DNA of 64,000 bases from Variovorax sp. 679 (lineage in GTDB: Bacteria; Pseudomonadota; Gammaproteobacteria; Burkholderiales; Burkholderiaceae_C). Numbering within the stretch: position 1 is the stretch's first letter; every line of letters starts with the position of its first letter. Where the stretch lies: positions 1 through 64,000 of the forward strand of contig NZ_RXFS01000001.1 in assembly GCF_003952185.1 (NCBI RefSeq), read 5' to 3'. Positions 8,483 to 18,190 of the stretch are shown one piece after another. Below the pieces are notes generated by a model. It saw only the letters and a program-made list of their open reading frames with translations, searched no databases and was not told the DNA's origin. The position numbers were made by a program, and so were the translations under genes.

Positions 8483-10315
8483 TCAGGGCAGTGCCGTGAT
8501 GCGACCAATCGCCGGCGGCGCAAGCGGACTGTTCGCCTTGATGTAGGCCTCAAGGGCATCCACGTCCTGGTCGCCGCCGAGCGCGTCGGTGCCCTGGTTG
8601 AAGACGGTGAAGTTGTCGCCGCCCGTGGCCAGGAAGCTGTTCATTGTCACGCGGTAGCTGGTGGCGTCGACCATTGCAGTGCCGTTGAGCGACATGTTGG
8701 TGATGCGCGAACCGGCAGGCGCCGAAAGGTCGAAGGTGTATTTGAGGCTTGCGGAAGGCAGCAGTACCTTCGGCGAAGTCGTGGTGTTGGAGCCGCTATT
8801 GAACTGCTGTTCCAGCACTGCCTTGATCTGCGCGCCGGTCATGGTCTTCACCACGAGGCTGTTGCCGAAGGGCTGCACGGCGAAGATCTGGCCGTAGGTC
8901 ACGCTGCCGTCGCCAGCAGGTGCGAGGTCGGCGCGCACGCCACCCGGGTTCATGAAGGCGATCTGCGCAGCCCCCTTGCCGACCGGGCTGGTTGCGGCCA
9001 GCTGCGCGTCGGCGATCAGGTCTCCCAGCACACTTTCCTTCGACTTCGGGTCCTGCGTACGCGTAGCCGTTGCCGTGAGCGAGCCCACCACACGCTGCAC
9101 CAGCGGCCCGGCGATGGCAAGGTACTGGCTGATGAGTGCAGCCACTTCCTGGTTCTTGCCGAAGGTCGGGTACTGGTCGGTCAGCGCGACGGTGGTCGCG
9201 CCGCTGGTGTAGGCCTCACCTTGCACGATCACGTTGTCGGCAGCCTTGGCCGTCACCTTGCGCGTGCGGGTGTCGATAGTGAGGTTGATGTCGGTCAGCA
9301 GCGTGCCGTATTGGCCTGCGCTGGTCAGCAGGAAAGGCTTGGCCGGATTGGTCTTGCTGTAGTCGCAGATGTACGAACGGTGCGTGTGCCCCGAGATCAC
9401 GACGTCGACCGCGCTGTCGAGCTTGTTGAGGATCGGCAGGATGTCGCCGCTCAGGCCCGTGCAGCTCTTGTCGTTGTAACCAACGGTGGTAGTGCCGCCT
9501 TCGTGGATGACGACAACGATAGCGTCAGCTCCCTGCGCCTTCAGCTGCGGGATCAGCGCGTTGGCCGTATCCGCTTCGTCCTTGAAGCTCAGGCCCGCGA
9601 CGCCGGCGGGCGTCACGATGTTCGGCGTGCCCTTCAGCGTCATGCCGATGAAGGCCACCTTCACCGTGGCGCCGTCCTTCGTGAAGGTCTTCATGCCGGT
9701 GGCGGGGAACAGCGTGTTGCCGTCGCCCTTCACGGTGTTGGCCGCCAGGAAGCCGAAGTTGGCCCCGGGGAAGCTCTTGTTCACGCGGCAGGGCTCCAGC
9801 GCGGTGTTCTTGGTGCAACCACCGTTCTTCATGCGCAGAAGTTCGGTCTGGCCCTTGTCGAACTCGTGGTTGCCGACCGCGTTGAAGTCGATCTTCATCG
9901 CGTTGACAGCCTCGATGGTCGATTCGTCGAGGAAGAGCGCAGAGACCAGCGGCGAGGCGCCGATCATGTCGCCGGCCGACACCACGGCGTTGTTGGGGTT
10001 CTTTTCCTTCAGCGAGGCAATGGCCGAGGCCATGTAGGCCGCGCCACCGGCAGGCACCGGCACCGTGCCACCCGCCTTGGCGGGTGCGGTGATCGACAGC
10101 TTGGGCGGCTCGAGGTTGCCGTGCAGATCGTTGAAGGCAATGAGCTTCACGTCCACCGTGCCGGGCACGGCGGGAGCCGGCGCAGGTGCCGGCGGGTTGC
10201 TTGCCGTGGGTGGCGGCACGAAGGGAATGGTGGAATTGTTGTTGCTGCCGCCGCAAGCGGTCAGGGCTGCCATCACCACGCCGGCAAGGGCGAAGTGCTT
10301 CAACGATGTGTGCAT
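8483..10315 (-). CDS. 5'-nucleotidase/UshA-type metallophosphatase lipoprotein
   Basis: This 610-residue exported enzyme has a lipobox LTAC at 18-21, followed by an Asn/Pro/Ala-rich linker. The metallophosphatase domain shows all signature blocks: FNDLHGN near 61-67, GDMIGASPL, GNHEFDKG and GHTHRSY. The C-terminal substrate-binding 5_nucleotid_C domain follows (AQIAFMNPGGVRADL, then YGQIFAVQPFGN). The family hydrolyses nucleotides, UDP-sugars or related phosphoesters in the periplasm. Start chosen at the ATG preceded by AGGAGAGAGG; this gives a clean signal peptide. Confidence 0.92.
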   Translation of the reverse strand: MHTSLKHFALAGVVMAALTACGGSNNNSTIPFVPPPTASNPPAPAPAPAVPGTVDVKLIAFNDLHGNLEPPKLSITAPAKAGGTVPVPAGGAAYMASAIASLKEKNPNNAVVSAGDMIGASPLVSALFLDESTIEAVNAMKIDFNAVGNHEFDKGQTELLRMKNGGCTKNTALEPCRVNKSFPGANFGFLAANTVKGDGNTLFPATGMKTFTKDGATVKVAFIGMTLKGTPNIVTPAGVAGLSFKDEADTANALIPQLKAQGADAIVVVIHEGGTTTVGYNDKSCTGLSGDILPILNKLDSAVDVVISGHTHRSYICDYSKTNPAKPFLLTSAGQYGTLLTDINLTIDTRTRKVTAKAADNVIVQGEAYTSGATTVALTDQYPTFGKNQEVAALISQYLAIAGPLVQRVVGSLTATATRTQDPKSKESVLGDLIADAQLAATSPVGKGAAQIAFMNPGGVRADLAPAGDGSVTYGQIFAVQPFGNSLVVKTMTGAQIKAVLEQQFNSGSNTTTSPKVLLPSASLKYTFDLSAPAGSRITNMSLNGTAMVDATSYRVTMNSFLATGGDNFTVFNQGTDALGGDQDVDALEAYIKANSPLAPPAIGRITALP

Positions 10316-10432
10316 GGGAACCTCTCTCCTTGGTTTTTGGAAATGCCGCAGCGGATGCTGGACATGGCACATGACGAGGCCATGAAGGCCCCATGACGGT
10401 GCGAGGAGACCGGGAGACAGGCCGTCGTCTTC

Positions 10433-10906
10433 TCAGGGCAGCTGGACGAGACGGATCGCGACGTCAGGTCCGAACGCCGCCTGCAGGAGCGCCCTTGCCT
10501 GCGCGCTGCGTTCGTCGGCCGGTGACTGCACTGCGAGCCAGCTCTCCGTCGCCCGGCGTTGCAGATGCCAGCCCTCCTGCCCGAGGAGGATGACGCGGGC
10601 CAGCGCCCCTGCGTCCGCCACCGGCAGCGCGGTGGGCGTGATGTCGAGCCAGTCGGTCACCTGGTCGCTCTCGCCGCCCAGGCGTGCAGCCGCCCCTTCC
10701 GCGAGTACGCGCTGCGTGGCGGCGTCCCGCACCGTTCCCTGCAACACGATGCCACCACCGTGCCAGCGGATTTCGAGCGACGGGGTTGTTTCAGCCGTGC
10801 GAGCCTCGGTGCCGCTGCCGGCAGTCAGGTACCACCCGACAACTGCCGCCAGGATCGCAAGGCAAGCCATTGGCACCGCGAGAATTCTTCTGATGGGCTT
10901 GGTCAT
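10433..10906 (-). CDS. Single-pass membrane protein with a BON-like segment
   Basis: This 157-residue protein begins MTKPIRRILA and has one hydrophobic helix (about 8-29), suggesting anchoring in the inner membrane with the rest outside. The segment LEIRWHGGGIVLQGTVRD followed by ARLGGE resembles the beta-alpha unit of BON/OmpA-associated repeats, a weak likeness. It is upstream of the nucleotidase gene on the same strand with a 117-base gap. The chosen start has a poor ribosome binding site, and in-frame ATGs upstream would add a basic tail without family support. Confidence 0.55.
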   Translation of the reverse strand: MTKPIRRILAVPMACLAILAAVVGWYLTAGSGTEARTAETTPSLEIRWHGGGIVLQGTVRDAATQRVLAEGAAARLGGESDQVTDWLDITPTALPVADAGALARVILLGQEGWHLQRRATESWLAVQSPADERSAQARALLQAAFGPDVAIRLVQLP

Positions 10907-11081
10907 TCGAGGCGCGAGCGTGCCACGCCGCACGTGACGCCGGTATGACGAGCGCTTCCGGCAGGCAGCCACGCCACCCGCACGGATAAACAAACACATT
11001 GGGGAGCCCCCGCGGGTCATCAGATTCCGATACGCTTGAGTTCCGTCCCCCGCATTCCCCAACACCCCGAGGAACGAAGCC

Positions 11082-11291
11082 ATGGCAGCCAATGCGAAAG
11101 TCACAGGAAATGTCGAATACCGGGCCGGCGACGGCCCCCTGATCCTCATTCCCCAGGGCCCGATCGAGGTCCAGCTGGCGCCCGACAGCGCCGTGCTGAG
11201 CTGGGGAGACGGCGGCAGCGCGCAGACGACTGCGATCCCGATTGCCGAATACGAACGCTATCTGAGCGAGGGCGTGATCGAGCCCGACTGA
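11082..11291 (+). CDS. Small conserved-looking protein of unknown function
   Basis: This 69-residue acidic protein, with no signal peptide or membrane helix, has beta-rich patterning (VTGNVEYRAGDGPLILIPQ). The start ATG follows GAGGAACGAAGCC and the gene ends just before a strong terminator, which supports a real gene. I do not recognise a family. Confidence 0.6.
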   Translation: MAANAKVTGNVEYRAGDGPLILIPQGPIEVQLAPDSAVLSWGDGGSAQTTAIPIAEYERYLSEGVIEPD

Positions 11292-11330
11292 AGAAGCAAT
11301 GCACGCCGGCAGGCAGAAGTGCCACCCAAT

Positions 11331-11358
11331 AAAAAACGGCCCCACGGGGCCGTTTTTT
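11331..11358. terminator. Bidirectional intrinsic terminator
   Basis: A perfect stem CGGCCCC/GGGGCCG (11337-11343 with 11346-11352) is flanked by six A on the left and six T on the right. It can end both the small plus-strand gene and the HU gene on the minus strand. Confidence 0.9.
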
Positions 11359-11403
11359 ATTTCTGCATCGCGGCGCACGGCCACGATGCATCATCACTGC
11401 TTC

Positions 11404-11811
11404 TTACTTCTTCTTGGCAGCAACGGCCTTCTTGGCGGGTGCGGCGGCCTTCTTCGCTGCGGGCTTGGCAGCCACAGCCTTGCTGTCGGCCTTGCGCTTT
11501 GCAGCCTTCGGGTCCACGGCGGCCTTGAAGGCAGCGCCCGGCACGAACTTCGGCACCTTCTGTGCGGCGATCTTGATCTTGGTGCCGGCGCTGGGGTTGA
11601 AGCCCGAGCGTGCGGCGCGCGCCACTTGCTTGAAAGTGCCGAAGCCGACGATCTGGACGGGGTCACCCTTCTTCACTGCGGCGACGATCGAGCCGGTGAC
11701 GGTCTCGAGGATGCGCGCGGCTTCTGCCTTGCTGACGTTGTGGGCGGCGACGATTTTTTCGACGAGTTCGATGCGGTTCAACTGAGTTCCTAGTAGGTTT
11801 GATTTCGCCAT
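11404..11811 (-). CDS. HU-family DNA-binding protein with Lys/Ala-rich tail
   Basis: This 135-residue nucleoid protein has the HU/IHF fold at about 8-95 (LNRIELVEKIVAAHNVSKAE, GDPVQIVGFGTF, the arm RSGFNPSAGTKI) and then about 40 residues of histone-H1-like tail made of AAKKA/PAKKA units. Such tailed HU proteins occur in many Burkholderiales and add sequence-independent DNA binding. The start MAKSN was chosen over an upstream ATG because the fold begins just after it. It shares the bidirectional terminator with the facing small gene. Confidence 0.93.
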   Translation of the reverse strand: MAKSNLLGTQLNRIELVEKIVAAHNVSKAEAARILETVTGSIVAAVKKGDPVQIVGFGTFKQVARAARSGFNPSAGTKIKIAAQKVPKFVPGAAFKAAVDPKAAKRKADSKAVAAKPAAKKAAAPAKKAVAAKKK

Positions 11812-11913
11812 GTTGCCTATGGCGGCGCAGCACGAATACAAGCTGCAAGCGGCCCGGAGTGTATTCGACTGCGAGAGCCCGGATGTAACGCGGTCGCTTC
11901 AGACCTTCATCGA

Positions 11914-12525
11914 TCAGCCTTCGATCAAGCCTTCTGCCCGCATTGCAGAGCGCACGGCGGGGCGATTCGCGATCAATTCCATGTAGCCGACTACCGCTGG
12001 CCAAGGGGAGAAATCGAGTCCCGCATGACGGCCGAGGCGCAGGATCGGATAGAGGTACGCATCGGCGACGGTGAAGTGCTCGCCGAGGATGTAAGGCCCC
12101 GGCTGAACCATCGATGCGATGCGATCGAAAGCCCGGGTGTCGGCGATCAGGCCGTGCTTGTAGCTTGCCGGCACATCGGGATCGAACATCGGCGCGAAAC
12201 CCTTGTGCAGTTCGGTGGCCACGAAGCTCAGGGCTTCGGCCAGACGATAACGCGCCATGGTGCCGGCAGCCGGCGCAAGCTGCGAAGTCGGCGCGAGATC
12301 TGCGAGGTACTGCAGCACGGCAAGGCCTTCGGTGAGCACCGCACCGTCATCGAGTTCGAGCGCGGGCACCTTGCCCATGGGGTTGATCGGCAGGTAGTCC
12401 CGCCCGGTGGCGGGCAACGTCTTCGCCTCGAGATCTACGCGAACCATCTCCGCGCTCAAGCCGGCCTCGCGCAGCACGATGTGAGGGGACAATGAAGAAG
12501 CGCCGGGGCTGTAGAAGAGTTTCAT
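11914..12525 (-). CDS. Glutathione S-transferase, beta-class-like
   Basis: This 203-residue GST has a thioredoxin-fold N-terminal domain starting MKLFYSPGASSLSPHI, the cis-Pro segment GKVPALEL, the helix motif VLTEGLAVLQYL, and an all-helical C-terminal domain with FTVADAYLYPILR. In typical beta-class enzymes residue 10 is the catalytic Cys of SPGACS; here it is Ser10, so chemistry may differ. AGGAG six bases before the ATG fixes the start. It is divergent from a LysR gene, a common arrangement in which the regulator controls its neighbour. Confidence 0.9.
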   Translation of the reverse strand: MKLFYSPGASSLSPHIVLREAGLSAEMVRVDLEAKTLPATGRDYLPINPMGKVPALELDDGAVLTEGLAVLQYLADLAPTSQLAPAAGTMARYRLAEALSFVATELHKGFAPMFDPDVPASYKHGLIADTRAFDRIASMVQPGPYILGEHFTVADAYLYPILRLGRHAGLDFSPWPAVVGYMELIANRPAVRSAMRAEGLIEG

Positions 12526-12611
12526 GATCGGCTCCTGTTGGTGGTCAGATGGGTTGGGTTGTGTCGACGTGATCGATGTGCACGCCACGAATGGTGGCCG
12601 CGAGGGGCTTC

Positions 12612-13592
12612 ATGAAAAAGCGGGTTGAAGGCACAAGATTGATGAGCCGGACTCACGAGTTGCCGATCTCGGAGGCCGATGCACGCGTGTTCGTGACCGT
12701 GGCCGACGCGGGCAGCTTCACCGCTGCAGCGGTCTTGCATTCGATGACACCGTCGGCCGTGAGCAAGGCCATCGGCCGCCTCGAAGCCGATCTTGGCGTG
12801 CAACTGCTGGCACGCACGACACGCGCCCTTCATCTGACCGAGGAAGGCACGGCGTTTCACGAACGCTGCGCACGAGCCTTCGATCTGCTGGCCGAAGCGG
12901 CGGAGGAAGCCAGTGCGGGCACGCTCGCCGTAGCTGGCACCGTACGCGTGGGGTTGCCACCGCTTTTCGGCACCTTCGTCGTCGCGCCGCTGCTGCCTGC
13001 ACTGCTCGCGCAGCATCCGAAGCTGCGCATCGAGATCGTCTCGACCATGCGGCTGTCCGACATCTTCGACCTGGGACTCGATGTCGCGATCGCAGTGGGC
13101 GCCCTGCCCGATTCGAGTCTTGTGGCAAGGCCGCTCGGATATGGACAGTTCGTCACTGTCGCGGCACCTGCGTGTTTCAGGGAAGCACCGCGGCCGTCAC
13201 GGCCCGAAGAGCTCCTCGCGCATCGGCGCCTGGCGTACACGCGGCCGGATGGTCGCGAAGAGCCATGGAGCTTCAAGACACCGGAGGGCCAGCTGCAGAT
13301 CGAGACGAGAGCAGAAGTGCGCTCGGACGACATGCATCATCTCGCGGCGATGACGGTGGCAGGGCTTGGCATCGCGCACCTGCCGATGTTCGTTGTGAGC
13401 AAGCAGATTGCCAACGGCCGACTTGAAAGATTGCTGCAGGACTTCGAGCACACACCGAAGCCAGCATCGCTGGTCTATCCAGCGAGCCGGGCAATGCCAC
13501 GCCGCGTACGCGTCTTCATCGACTTCCTGCTGTCGGGCAAGCATCAGCTTGCAGGCGTGATGCGCCAAGAAGCGCCAAGGCCAGGCGATTGA
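12612..13592 (+). CDS. LysR-family transcriptional regulator
   Basis: The N-terminal winged HTH is clear (ARVFVTVADAGSFTAAA, PSAVSKAIGRLEADLGVQLL, RTTRALHLTEEG), followed by a substrate-binding domain to the end (VRVGLPPLFGTFVVAPLLP, DVAIAVGALPDSSLVAR). I chose the ATG at 12612 because GAGGGG sits just before it; the ATG at 12642 (MSRTHE) is the alternative. It is divergent from the GST gene, and the 86 bases between them probably hold both promoters and the operator. Confidence 0.88.
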   Translation: MKKRVEGTRLMSRTHELPISEADARVFVTVADAGSFTAAAVLHSMTPSAVSKAIGRLEADLGVQLLARTTRALHLTEEGTAFHERCARAFDLLAEAAEEASAGTLAVAGTVRVGLPPLFGTFVVAPLLPALLAQHPKLRIEIVSTMRLSDIFDLGLDVAIAVGALPDSSLVARPLGYGQFVTVAAPACFREAPRPSRPEELLAHRRLAYTRPDGREEPWSFKTPEGQLQIETRAEVRSDDMHHLAAMTVAGLGIAHLPMFVVSKQIANGRLERLLQDFEHTPKPASLVYPASRAMPRRVRVFIDFLLSGKHQLAGVMRQEAPRPGD

Positions 13593-13629
13593 ATGGGGAA
13601 GAGGAGAAAAGAGGAGCCAGAAAGTGAAA

Positions 13630-13665
13630 AGCCCTTGCAACTCATTGAGCTGCAAGGGCTTCTGA
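13630..13665 (-). terminator. Terminator of the tRNA operon
   Basis: Arms AGCCCTTGCA (13630-13639) and TGCAAGGGCT (13651-13660) form a ten-pair stem. Read on the minus strand, it is followed by TTTTC after the last tRNA, tRNA-Asp. Confidence 0.8.
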
Positions 13666-13666
13666 C

Positions 13667-13743
13667 TGGCGGAGTGGACGGGACTCGAACCCGCGACCCC
13701 CGGCGTGACAGGCCGGTATTCTAACCAACTGAACTACCACTCC
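13667..13743 (-). tRNA. tRNA-Asp(GTC)
   Basis: A 77-base tRNA with acceptor GGAGTGG/CCACTCC, T-loop GGTTCGAGTCC, anticodon loop CTGTCAC (anticodon GTC) and an encoded CCA end. It is third in the tRNA-Ala, tRNA-Glu, tRNA-Asp run. Confidence 0.97.
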
Positions 13744-13812
13744 TGGTAGACAACGTTCGCTCCTTGCGGAACCGAGTGTTGACAACTCGTGCCTGCTTCA
13801 CCGAAGTGAAAC

Positions 13813-13888
13813 TGGCGACCCTACGGGGATTCGAACCCCGGTAGCCACCGTGAAAGGGTGGTGTCCTAGGCCTCTAGACGATAGGGTC
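13813..13888 (-). tRNA. tRNA-Glu(TTC)
   Basis: A 76-base tRNA with acceptor GACCCTA/TAGGGTC, anticodon loop CTTTCAC (anticodon TTC), GGTTCGAATCC T-arm and an encoded CCA. It lies next to the glutamyl-tRNA synthetase gene. Confidence 0.97.
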
Positions 13889-13936
13889 AAAACCTTGGAC
13901 GTGCTGCGATCAGCATCTCATACCTTCTCGACACTT

Positions 13937-14012
<76 letters not shown>

Positions 14013-14032
14013 GTGTGGGTGTCGAGCCTCAA

Positions 14033-14063
14033 ATTATAGCCCGAATTTCAGGCCTTTCTCAAT
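14033..14063 (-). promoter_or_regulatory. Sigma-70 promoter of the tRNA operon
   Basis: On the minus strand TTGAGA (14058-14063, inside the last gltX codons), an 18-base spacer and a perfect TATAAT (14033-14038) lie about 21 bases before the tRNA-Ala 5' end. The tRNAs therefore have their own promoter. Confidence 0.75.
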
Positions 14064-15436
14064 CGTTCGATAACTTTTTCGCGGGAAAAAATTTCGAGGA
14101 CTGAATCGAGGGACGGTGTTTGCGGTGTTCCCATCACAAGCACTCGTACTGGCATCGCTAACACCGGCATCTTCAATGCGTGTGTCGCGAGGACTTCCTT
14201 GATCATAACTGCGATCGAGGCCTTATCCCACGCGACCGTCATCAATTTTTCAGCGAGCGTTGCGATTGCAGGCTTCACTGCATCAGTGATGTGCTGCGTG
14301 CGATCGGCATCGCTCACGTTGATGTCCGCATAGAACGCAGCAGCCCAGTCGGCGAGTGCCACCGTGGTGTCGCAACGATCCTTGAACAACGCACAGATTG
14401 CAGGCAGGCGCTCGTCCGCAACGATGCCTCGCTTTTGCAACTGTGCTGCAACGAGCGGCGCGAGTTCATCGCCGCTCTTCGCCTTGATGTACTGCGCATT
14501 GACCCACGCAAGCTTGGCCGCGTCCCACTGCGCGGGGCTCTTCGACAGGTGAGAGCCGTCGAACCAGCTCACCATCTGCTCGCGGGTGAAGAGCTCATCG
14601 TCGCCGTGGCTCCAACCGAGGCGCGCGAGATAGTTGAGCATCGCTTCAGGCAGGTAGCCGTTGTCCTCGTAGGCAGTGACGCTCACTGCGCCGCGGCGCT
14701 TCGAGAGCTTCTGTCCATCGTCGCCAAGAATCACGGGAACGTGACCGAACTGCGGCAGCGGTGCGCCAAGCGCGCGGAAGATATTGATCTGCCACGGCGT
14801 GTTGTTGATGTGCTCGTCGCCGCGGAACACATGCGTGATGTTCATGTCCCAGTCGTCGACCACCACCGCGAAGTTGTAGGTCGGCACACCATCGGGCCGC
14901 AGGATGATGAGGTCGTCGATCTCGCGGTTGTTGATGGTGATCTCGCCCTTGACGAGGTCGTTCCACGTCACGTCGCCTTCGGGCGGATTGCAGAAGCGCA
15001 CCACCGGCGGCACGCCTTCGGGCACGGGCGGCAGCACCTTGCCCGGCTCGGGACGCCAACGGCGGTCGTAGAGCGTCTTCTCGCCGCGCGCGCGTTGCGC
15101 CTCGCGCATCTCTTCGAGTTCGGCAGGCGTGCAGTAGCAGTGGTAGGCCGTGCCGGCCGCGAGCATCTGCGCGATCACTTCGCGATAGCGCTCCAGGCGC
15201 TGCATCTGGTAGATCGGGCCTTCGTCATATTCAAGACCGAGCCAGTGCATCGACGCGAGGATCTGGTCCGTCGAGTCCTGCGTGGAGCGGGCCACGTCGG
15301 TGTCCTCGATGCGCAGCACGAACTCGCCGCCGTAGTGGCGCGCGTAGGCCCACGAATAGAGCGCCGTGCGGGCCGTGCCCAGGTGAAGAAAGCCCGTGGG
15401 AGACGGTGCGATGCGGGTGCGTACTTTGCCGGTCAT
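14048..15436 (-). CDS. gltX: Glutamyl-tRNA synthetase
   Basis: This 462-residue class I synthetase charges tRNA-Glu. The N-terminus has [12 protein letters not shown] (the HIGH-type signature, about 11-22). The GluRS-specific block FVLRIEDTD follows, and the second ATP loop is KLSKRRG in [12 protein letters not shown]. The C-terminal anticodon-binding helical domain is complete. It is followed on the same strand by tRNA-Ala, tRNA-Glu and tRNA-Asp, which have a separate promoter starting in its last codons. Confidence 0.98.
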   Translation of the reverse strand: MTGKVRTRIAPSPTGFLHLGTARTALYSWAYARHYGGEFVLRIEDTDVARSTQDSTDQILASMHWLGLEYDEGPIYQMQRLERYREVIAQMLAAGTAYHCYCTPAELEEMREAQRARGEKTLYDRRWRPEPGKVLPPVPEGVPPVVRFCNPPEGDVTWNDLVKGEITINNREIDDLIILRPDGVPTYNFAVVVDDWDMNITHVFRGDEHINNTPWQINIFRALGAPLPQFGHVPVILGDDGQKLSKRRGAVSVTAYEDNGYLPEAMLNYLARLGWSHGDDELFTREQMVSWFDGSHLSKSPAQWDAAKLAWVNAQYIKAKSGDELAPLVAAQLQKRGIVADERLPAICALFKDRCDTTVALADWAAAFYADINVSDADRTQHITDAVKPAIATLAEKLMTVAWDKASIAVMIKEVLATHALKMPVLAMPVRVLVMGTPQTPSLDSVLEIFSREKVIERLRKA

Positions 15437-15440
15437 TTCG

Positions 15441-16664
15441 TTATCGTGAATACAGGGTGCTCAGGCCGCGCGTGAGGTCGGCCTTGATATCTTCGGCATG
15501 CTCGAGGCCGACCGCGAGTCGGATCAGCCCCTGGCCGATGCCGGCGGCCTGGCGCTGGGCCTCGGTCAAGCGTCCGTGCGAGGTGGTGCCGGGATGCGTG
15601 ATGATGGTCTTCACATCGCCGAGGTTGGTGGCGACGCTCACCACGCGCGTGCTGTTGATGACATGGAATGCATTGGCGCGCGCAGTCTCGGGCGTGTCGC
15701 CAACCACGTCGAACGACACCACCGCGCCGCCCTGCCCCGACTGTTGCTGCATCGCCAGTTCGTGCTGCGCATGCGACGCAAGGCCGGGGTAGTACACGCG
15801 CGCGATGCCAGGCTGCTTCTCGAGCCATTGCGCAATGTCCAACGCATTGGCGCAATGCGCCTTCATGCGCACGCCGAGCGTTTCGATGCCCTTGAGCACG
15901 ACCCACGCATTGAACGGCGCCAGCGCCATGCCGGCGGTGCGCACGATCGGTCCGAACACATCGACGATGAGCTTCGAAGGACCGCAGATCGCGCCCGCCA
16001 TCACGCGGCCCTGCCCGTCGAGGTGCTTGGTGCCCGAGTGGATGACGAGGTCCGCCCCCAACTCGGCCGGGCGCTGCAGGATCGGCGTGCAGAAGCAGTT
16101 GTCGACCGCCAGCAACGCGCCCGCGGCATGCGCCACGTCGGCCAGCGCGCGGATGTCGCAGACCTCCGTGAGCGGATTGGTCGGTGTCTCGGCGAACAAC
16201 AGCTTGGTGTTGGGCTTGACCGCCGCGCGCCATTCGGCCACGTCGGTCTGCGACACGAAGGTGGTCTCGACGCCGAACTTGGCGAACTCCTTGCCGAACA
16301 GGTTCAGCGTGGAGCCGAACACCGAGCGCGAGCAGATCACATGGTCGCCAGCCTTCAGCAGGCCCATGCACATCATGAGGATCGCGCCCATGCCGGTCGA
16401 TGCGCCTATCGCCGCCTCGGTACCTTCGAGCGCCGCGATGCGCTGCTCGAAGCTGGTCACCGTCGGATTCGAGGTGCGCGAATAGGTGAAGCCAGGCTCG
16501 GTGCCCGCAAAGCGGCGCATCGAGGTCTCGGCATCGGGCTGCACGAAGCCGCTGGTCAGGAACAGCGCGTCGGAATGCTCGCCGTACTGGCTCGGCGCGA
16601 GCCCGGTGCGCAGCGCGAGCGTGTCGGGATGCAGGCCGGGTGGCAGGGTTCTTTCGTCGGACAC
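15441..16664 (-). CDS. metZ: O-succinylhomoserine sulfhydrylase
   Basis: This 407-residue PLP enzyme of the Cys/Met metabolism family has TYSRTSNPT near the N-terminus, the cofactor-stacking region STGMGAI, the PLP Lys in [12 protein letters not shown] and the C-terminal signature [17 protein letters not shown]. It makes homocysteine from O-succinylhomoserine and sulfide. The start is a GTG ([10 protein letters not shown]) just after the purF stop; the longer reading runs through purF and was discarded. It is the last gene of folC-SPOR-cvpA-purF-metZ, a common betaproteobacterial order. Confidence 0.93.
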   Translation of the reverse strand: MSDERTLPPGLHPDTLALRTGLAPSQYGEHSDALFLTSGFVQPDAETSMRRFAGTEPGFTYSRTSNPTVTSFEQRIAALEGTEAAIGASTGMGAILMMCMGLLKAGDHVICSRSVFGSTLNLFGKEFAKFGVETTFVSQTDVAEWRAAVKPNTKLLFAETPTNPLTEVCDIRALADVAHAAGALLAVDNCFCTPILQRPAELGADLVIHSGTKHLDGQGRVMAGAICGPSKLIVDVFGPIVRTAGMALAPFNAWVVLKGIETLGVRMKAHCANALDIAQWLEKQPGIARVYYPGLASHAQHELAMQQQSGQGGAVVSFDVVGDTPETARANAFHVINSTRVVSVATNLGDVKTIITHPGTTSHGRLTEAQRQAAGIGQGLIRLAVGLEHAEDIKADLTRGLSTLYSR

Positions 16665-16675
16665 TTCGTCGACTC

Positions 16676-18178
16676 TTATTCGCTGTGATTGGGGAGCGCG
16701 AGGCGCGAAGAATCTTCTTCGGTCTCTTCGATGCGGGGACGGTTGCCGTTCATGCGCGAGATGGCGTCGGTGTCGATGTCGCCGGTCACGTACACGCCGT
16801 CGAAGCACGAGGCGTCGAAGCCGTCGAGCTTGGTGTTGAGCGAGCCGATGGCGCGCTTCATGGCGTCGACGTCCTGGTAGATCAGCGCATCGCAGCCGAT
16901 CAGCTCGCGCACTTCCTCGACGGTGCGGTCGTGCGCCACCAGTTCGTCCTTGGTCGGCATGTCGATGCCGTAGACGTTGGGGTAGCGCACCGGCGGCGCG
17001 GCGCTGGCCAGGTAGACCTTGCGGGCGCCGGCATCGCGCGCCATCTGCACGATTTCACGGCTGGTGGTGCCACGCACGATCGAGTCGTCGACCAGCAGCA
17101 CGTTGCGGCCCTTGAACTCGCTGCCGATCACGTTGAGCTTCTGGCGCACCGACTTCTTGCGCACGCCCTGCCCCGGCATGATGAAGGTGCGGCCGACATA
17201 ACGGTTCTTCACGAAGCCTTCGCGGTACGGCACGCCCAGCAGGTGCGCGAGCTGCGTGGCGCTCGGGCGGCTCGACTCGGGGATCGGGATGATCACGTCG
17301 ATCTGGTTCGGCGGCACGGTCGACACCACGCGCTTGGCCAGCGTCTCGCCCAGGTTCAGGCGCGCCTGGTAGACCGAGATGCCGTCGAGCACCGAGTCCG
17401 GACGAGCCAGGTACACGAATTCGAAGATGCAGGGGTTCAGCGTCGGCGCCTCGGCGCACTGCATCGAATGCACGTTGCCTTCGAGGTCGATGAACACGGC
17501 CTCGCCGGGGTTGATGTTGCGCTCGAACACATGGCCCGAGCCTTCCAGCGCGACCGATTCGCTCGCCACCATCACGGTGCCGTCGGCGCTGCGGCCCATG
17601 CACAGCGGACGAATGCCGTACGGGTCGCGGAAGGCCAGCAGGCCGTGGCCGGCGATCAGCGACACCACAGCGTACGAGCCGCGCAGGCGCTTGTGCATGT
17701 TCTTGACCGCGGCGAACACTTCGGCCGGGTGCAGTGGCACTCCGCGCGAGGAGCGCTCCAGTTCGTGCGCCAGCACGTTGAGCAGCACTTCGGAGTCGCT
17801 CTCGGTGTTGGTGTGGCGGTGGTCGGTGGAGAACAGCTCCGAACGCAGCGCATGCGCGTTGGTCAGGTTGCCGTTGTGCACGAGCACGATGCCGAACGGC
17901 GCATTCACGTAGAAGGGCTGGGCCTCTTCCTCGCTGTACGCATTGCCGGCGGTCGGGTAGCGCACCTGGCCGAGGCCCACGTTGCCCGGCAGCGCGCGCA
18001 TGTTGCGCGTGCGGAACACGTCGCGGACCATGCCCTTGGCCTTGTGCATGAAGAACTTGCGCTCGAGCAAGGTCACGATGCCAGCGGCGTCCTGGCCGCG
18101 GTGCTGCAGGAGCAGCAGCGCGTCATAGAGCAGCTGATTGACGGGTGCGTTGCTGACAACGCCGACGATTCCACACAT
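16676..18178 (-). CDS. purF: Amidophosphoribosyltransferase
   Basis: This 500-residue enzyme performs the first committed step of purine synthesis, making phosphoribosylamine from PRPP and glutamine. MCGIVGVVSN gives the N-terminal nucleophile Cys2 after Met removal. The glutaminase part has LVHNGNLTNA and SDSEVLLN, and the PRTase domain has the PRPP loop VLLVDDSIVRGTTS. It lies 12 bases downstream of cvpA, as in E. coli. Confidence 0.98.
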   Translation of the reverse strand: MCGIVGVVSNAPVNQLLYDALLLLQHRGQDAAGIVTLLERKFFMHKAKGMVRDVFRTRNMRALPGNVGLGQVRYPTAGNAYSEEEAQPFYVNAPFGIVLVHNGNLTNAHALRSELFSTDHRHTNTESDSEVLLNVLAHELERSSRGVPLHPAEVFAAVKNMHKRLRGSYAVVSLIAGHGLLAFRDPYGIRPLCMGRSADGTVMVASESVALEGSGHVFERNINPGEAVFIDLEGNVHSMQCAEAPTLNPCIFEFVYLARPDSVLDGISVYQARLNLGETLAKRVVSTVPPNQIDVIIPIPESSRPSATQLAHLLGVPYREGFVKNRYVGRTFIMPGQGVRKKSVRQKLNVIGSEFKGRNVLLVDDSIVRGTTSREIVQMARDAGARKVYLASAAPPVRYPNVYGIDMPTKDELVAHDRTVEEVRELIGCDALIYQDVDAMKRAIGSLNTKLDGFDASCFDGVYVTGDIDTDAISRMNGNRPRIEETEEDSSRLALPNHSE

Positions 18179-18190
18179 GAACGATTCCTC

